In this document: in pieces, positions 12,612-13,036 of the stretch
Numbering within the stretch: position 1 is the stretch's first letter
Layout: each line of letters begins with the position of its first letter
DNA from: Ruminococcaceae bacterium UBA1213
GTDB taxonomy: Bacteria > Bacillota > Clostridia > Oscillospirales > Acutalibacteraceae
DNA: 13,036 nt
NCBI GenBank assembly: GCA_002309275.1
Contig: DBXL01000221.1
Span: 1-13,036 of the forward strand
Direction: 5' to 3'
Notes under the pieces: model-generated
Told to the model about the DNA's origin: nothing
Seen by the model: only the letters and a program-made list of their open reading frames with translations
Databases searched by the model: none
Program-made: the position numbers and the translations under genes

Positions 12612-12626
12612 AATTGCTAATTGATT
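12591..12626 (-). repeat. Heptanucleotide tandem array, locus 3 (degenerate)
   Basis: Read on the minus strand the units are CAATTAG, CAATTAG, CAGTTAG and CAATGAG, followed by CAATTTA. The CAATGAG unit is identical to the first units of locus 1 at 2616-2629. This copy is more diverged than the other two. It begins at the spoVT stop codon. Confidence 0.8.
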
Positions 12627-13036
12627 CAGTCTTCTGTTTGTTTTGCAAGGAATGCAGCGGCTGTTTGAATAAGCTTGTTTTCTATCTCGGTAGGCATACT
12701 TTTTTCTTCATTGAAAAGCATTATCACAGCCCCTGTTACATCTCCGGCTGAGATTATCGGATACATAACAGCTGCACTTTTTTCAATTCCCTCGACGGGT
12801 GAGAGAGAATTTTCACCGCCCTTGCCTGCATAAAAACTTTTACGCTTTTCAATGTATTCTTCAAGCATGGGGGAAATGCGTCTTTCAAGGACCTCTTTTT
12901 TAGAGATGCCGGCAGCGGCAATAATATGGTCATTGTCACTAATCAGTATGGGTGACTTTGAGATTTTGCTTAAAACTTCCGCATACTGTTCCGCAAAGCT
13001 CGACAATTCACCGATAGGGGAGTATTTTTTGAAAAT
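12626..13036 (-). CDS. spoVT: Stage V sporulation protein T, C-terminal part (5' end outside the window)
   Basis: The frame is open to the window edge and begins FKKYSPIGELSSFAEQYAEVLS, the linker that joins the AbrB DNA-binding domain to the sensor domain in SpoVT. The rest is the GAF-like domain: SPILISDNDHIIAAAGISKKE, a middle helix with ISPMLEEYIEKR, VMYPIISAGDVTGAVIMLF, and the closing helix ENKLIQTAAAFLAKQTED. The end matches the ETAAGFLARQ-type ending of Bacillus SpoVT as I recall it. SpoVT regulates sigma-G-dependent genes in the forespore. About 136 residues are visible, and the missing ~45 should be the AbrB domain. A TTG at 13006 could be mistaken for a start but is inside the linker. 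Its presence supports a spore-forming host. Confidence 0.88.
   Translation of the reverse strand: MFKKYSPIGELSSFAEQYAEVLSKISKSPILISDNDHIIAAAGISKKEVLERRISPMLEEYIEKRKSFYAGKGGENSLSPVEGIEKSAAVMYPIISAGDVTGAVIMLFNEEKSMPTEIENKLIQTAAAFLAKQTED

Overview
The window comes from an AT-rich, low-GC Gram-positive bacterium. The best guess is a spore-forming Clostridium-class organism, perhaps Oscillospiraceae/Ruminococcaceae. The evidence is the Firmicutes-type infC-rpmI-rplT operon with a long attenuated leader, strong GGAGG-like Shine-Dalgarno sites with several TTG/GTG starts, a TopA with three C-terminal zinc fingers, and homologues of the sporulation proteins SpoVT and YtaF. The genus is inference only.

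Layout, left to right. Bases 1-66 are probably the 3' end of an upstream gene, followed by a terminator hairpin. A membrane-anchored endonuclease/exonuclease/phosphatase-fold protein (143-1234) comes next. A near-consensus promoter (1244-1272) and a ~170-base leader with mutually exclusive hairpins precede infC, rpmI and rplT (IF3, bL35, bL20). The infC start codon is ATT. The operon ends in a strong terminator at 2579-2615. A heptanucleotide tandem array follows directly, then a plus-strand run: a shikimate kinase-like P-loop kinase, a TrmH/SpoU-family RNA methyltransferase, dprA and topA, ending in a bidirectional terminator (7357-7400). A GC-rich block of three consecutive palindromes (7411-7480) separates topA from the convergent asnB (7484-9367, minus).

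asnB is divergent from a Wzy_C/O-antigen-ligase-like polytopic membrane protein (9598-11160, plus). The 230-base region between them holds one recognisable promoter for each gene and a perfect 13-bp dyad. The ligase-like gene converges on a minus-strand pair: a DUF1275/YoaK membrane protein followed by YtaF (MntP superfamily). The right edge holds the C-terminal part of spoVT (minus, cut by the window end), whose terminator is built partly from a third heptamer array.

Functionally this is mostly housekeeping: translation, RNA modification, DNA uptake/recombination and topology, asparagine synthesis, surface polysaccharide and sporulation. I did not find an obvious novel multi-gene defence or mobile system. 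The parts most worth a second look are non-coding: the infC leader with its competing stems, the heptamer arrays that form a perfect 39-bp inverted repeat around the kinase-methyltransferase pair, the GC-rich triple palindrome beside asnB, and the dyad in the asnB/ligase divergent region.
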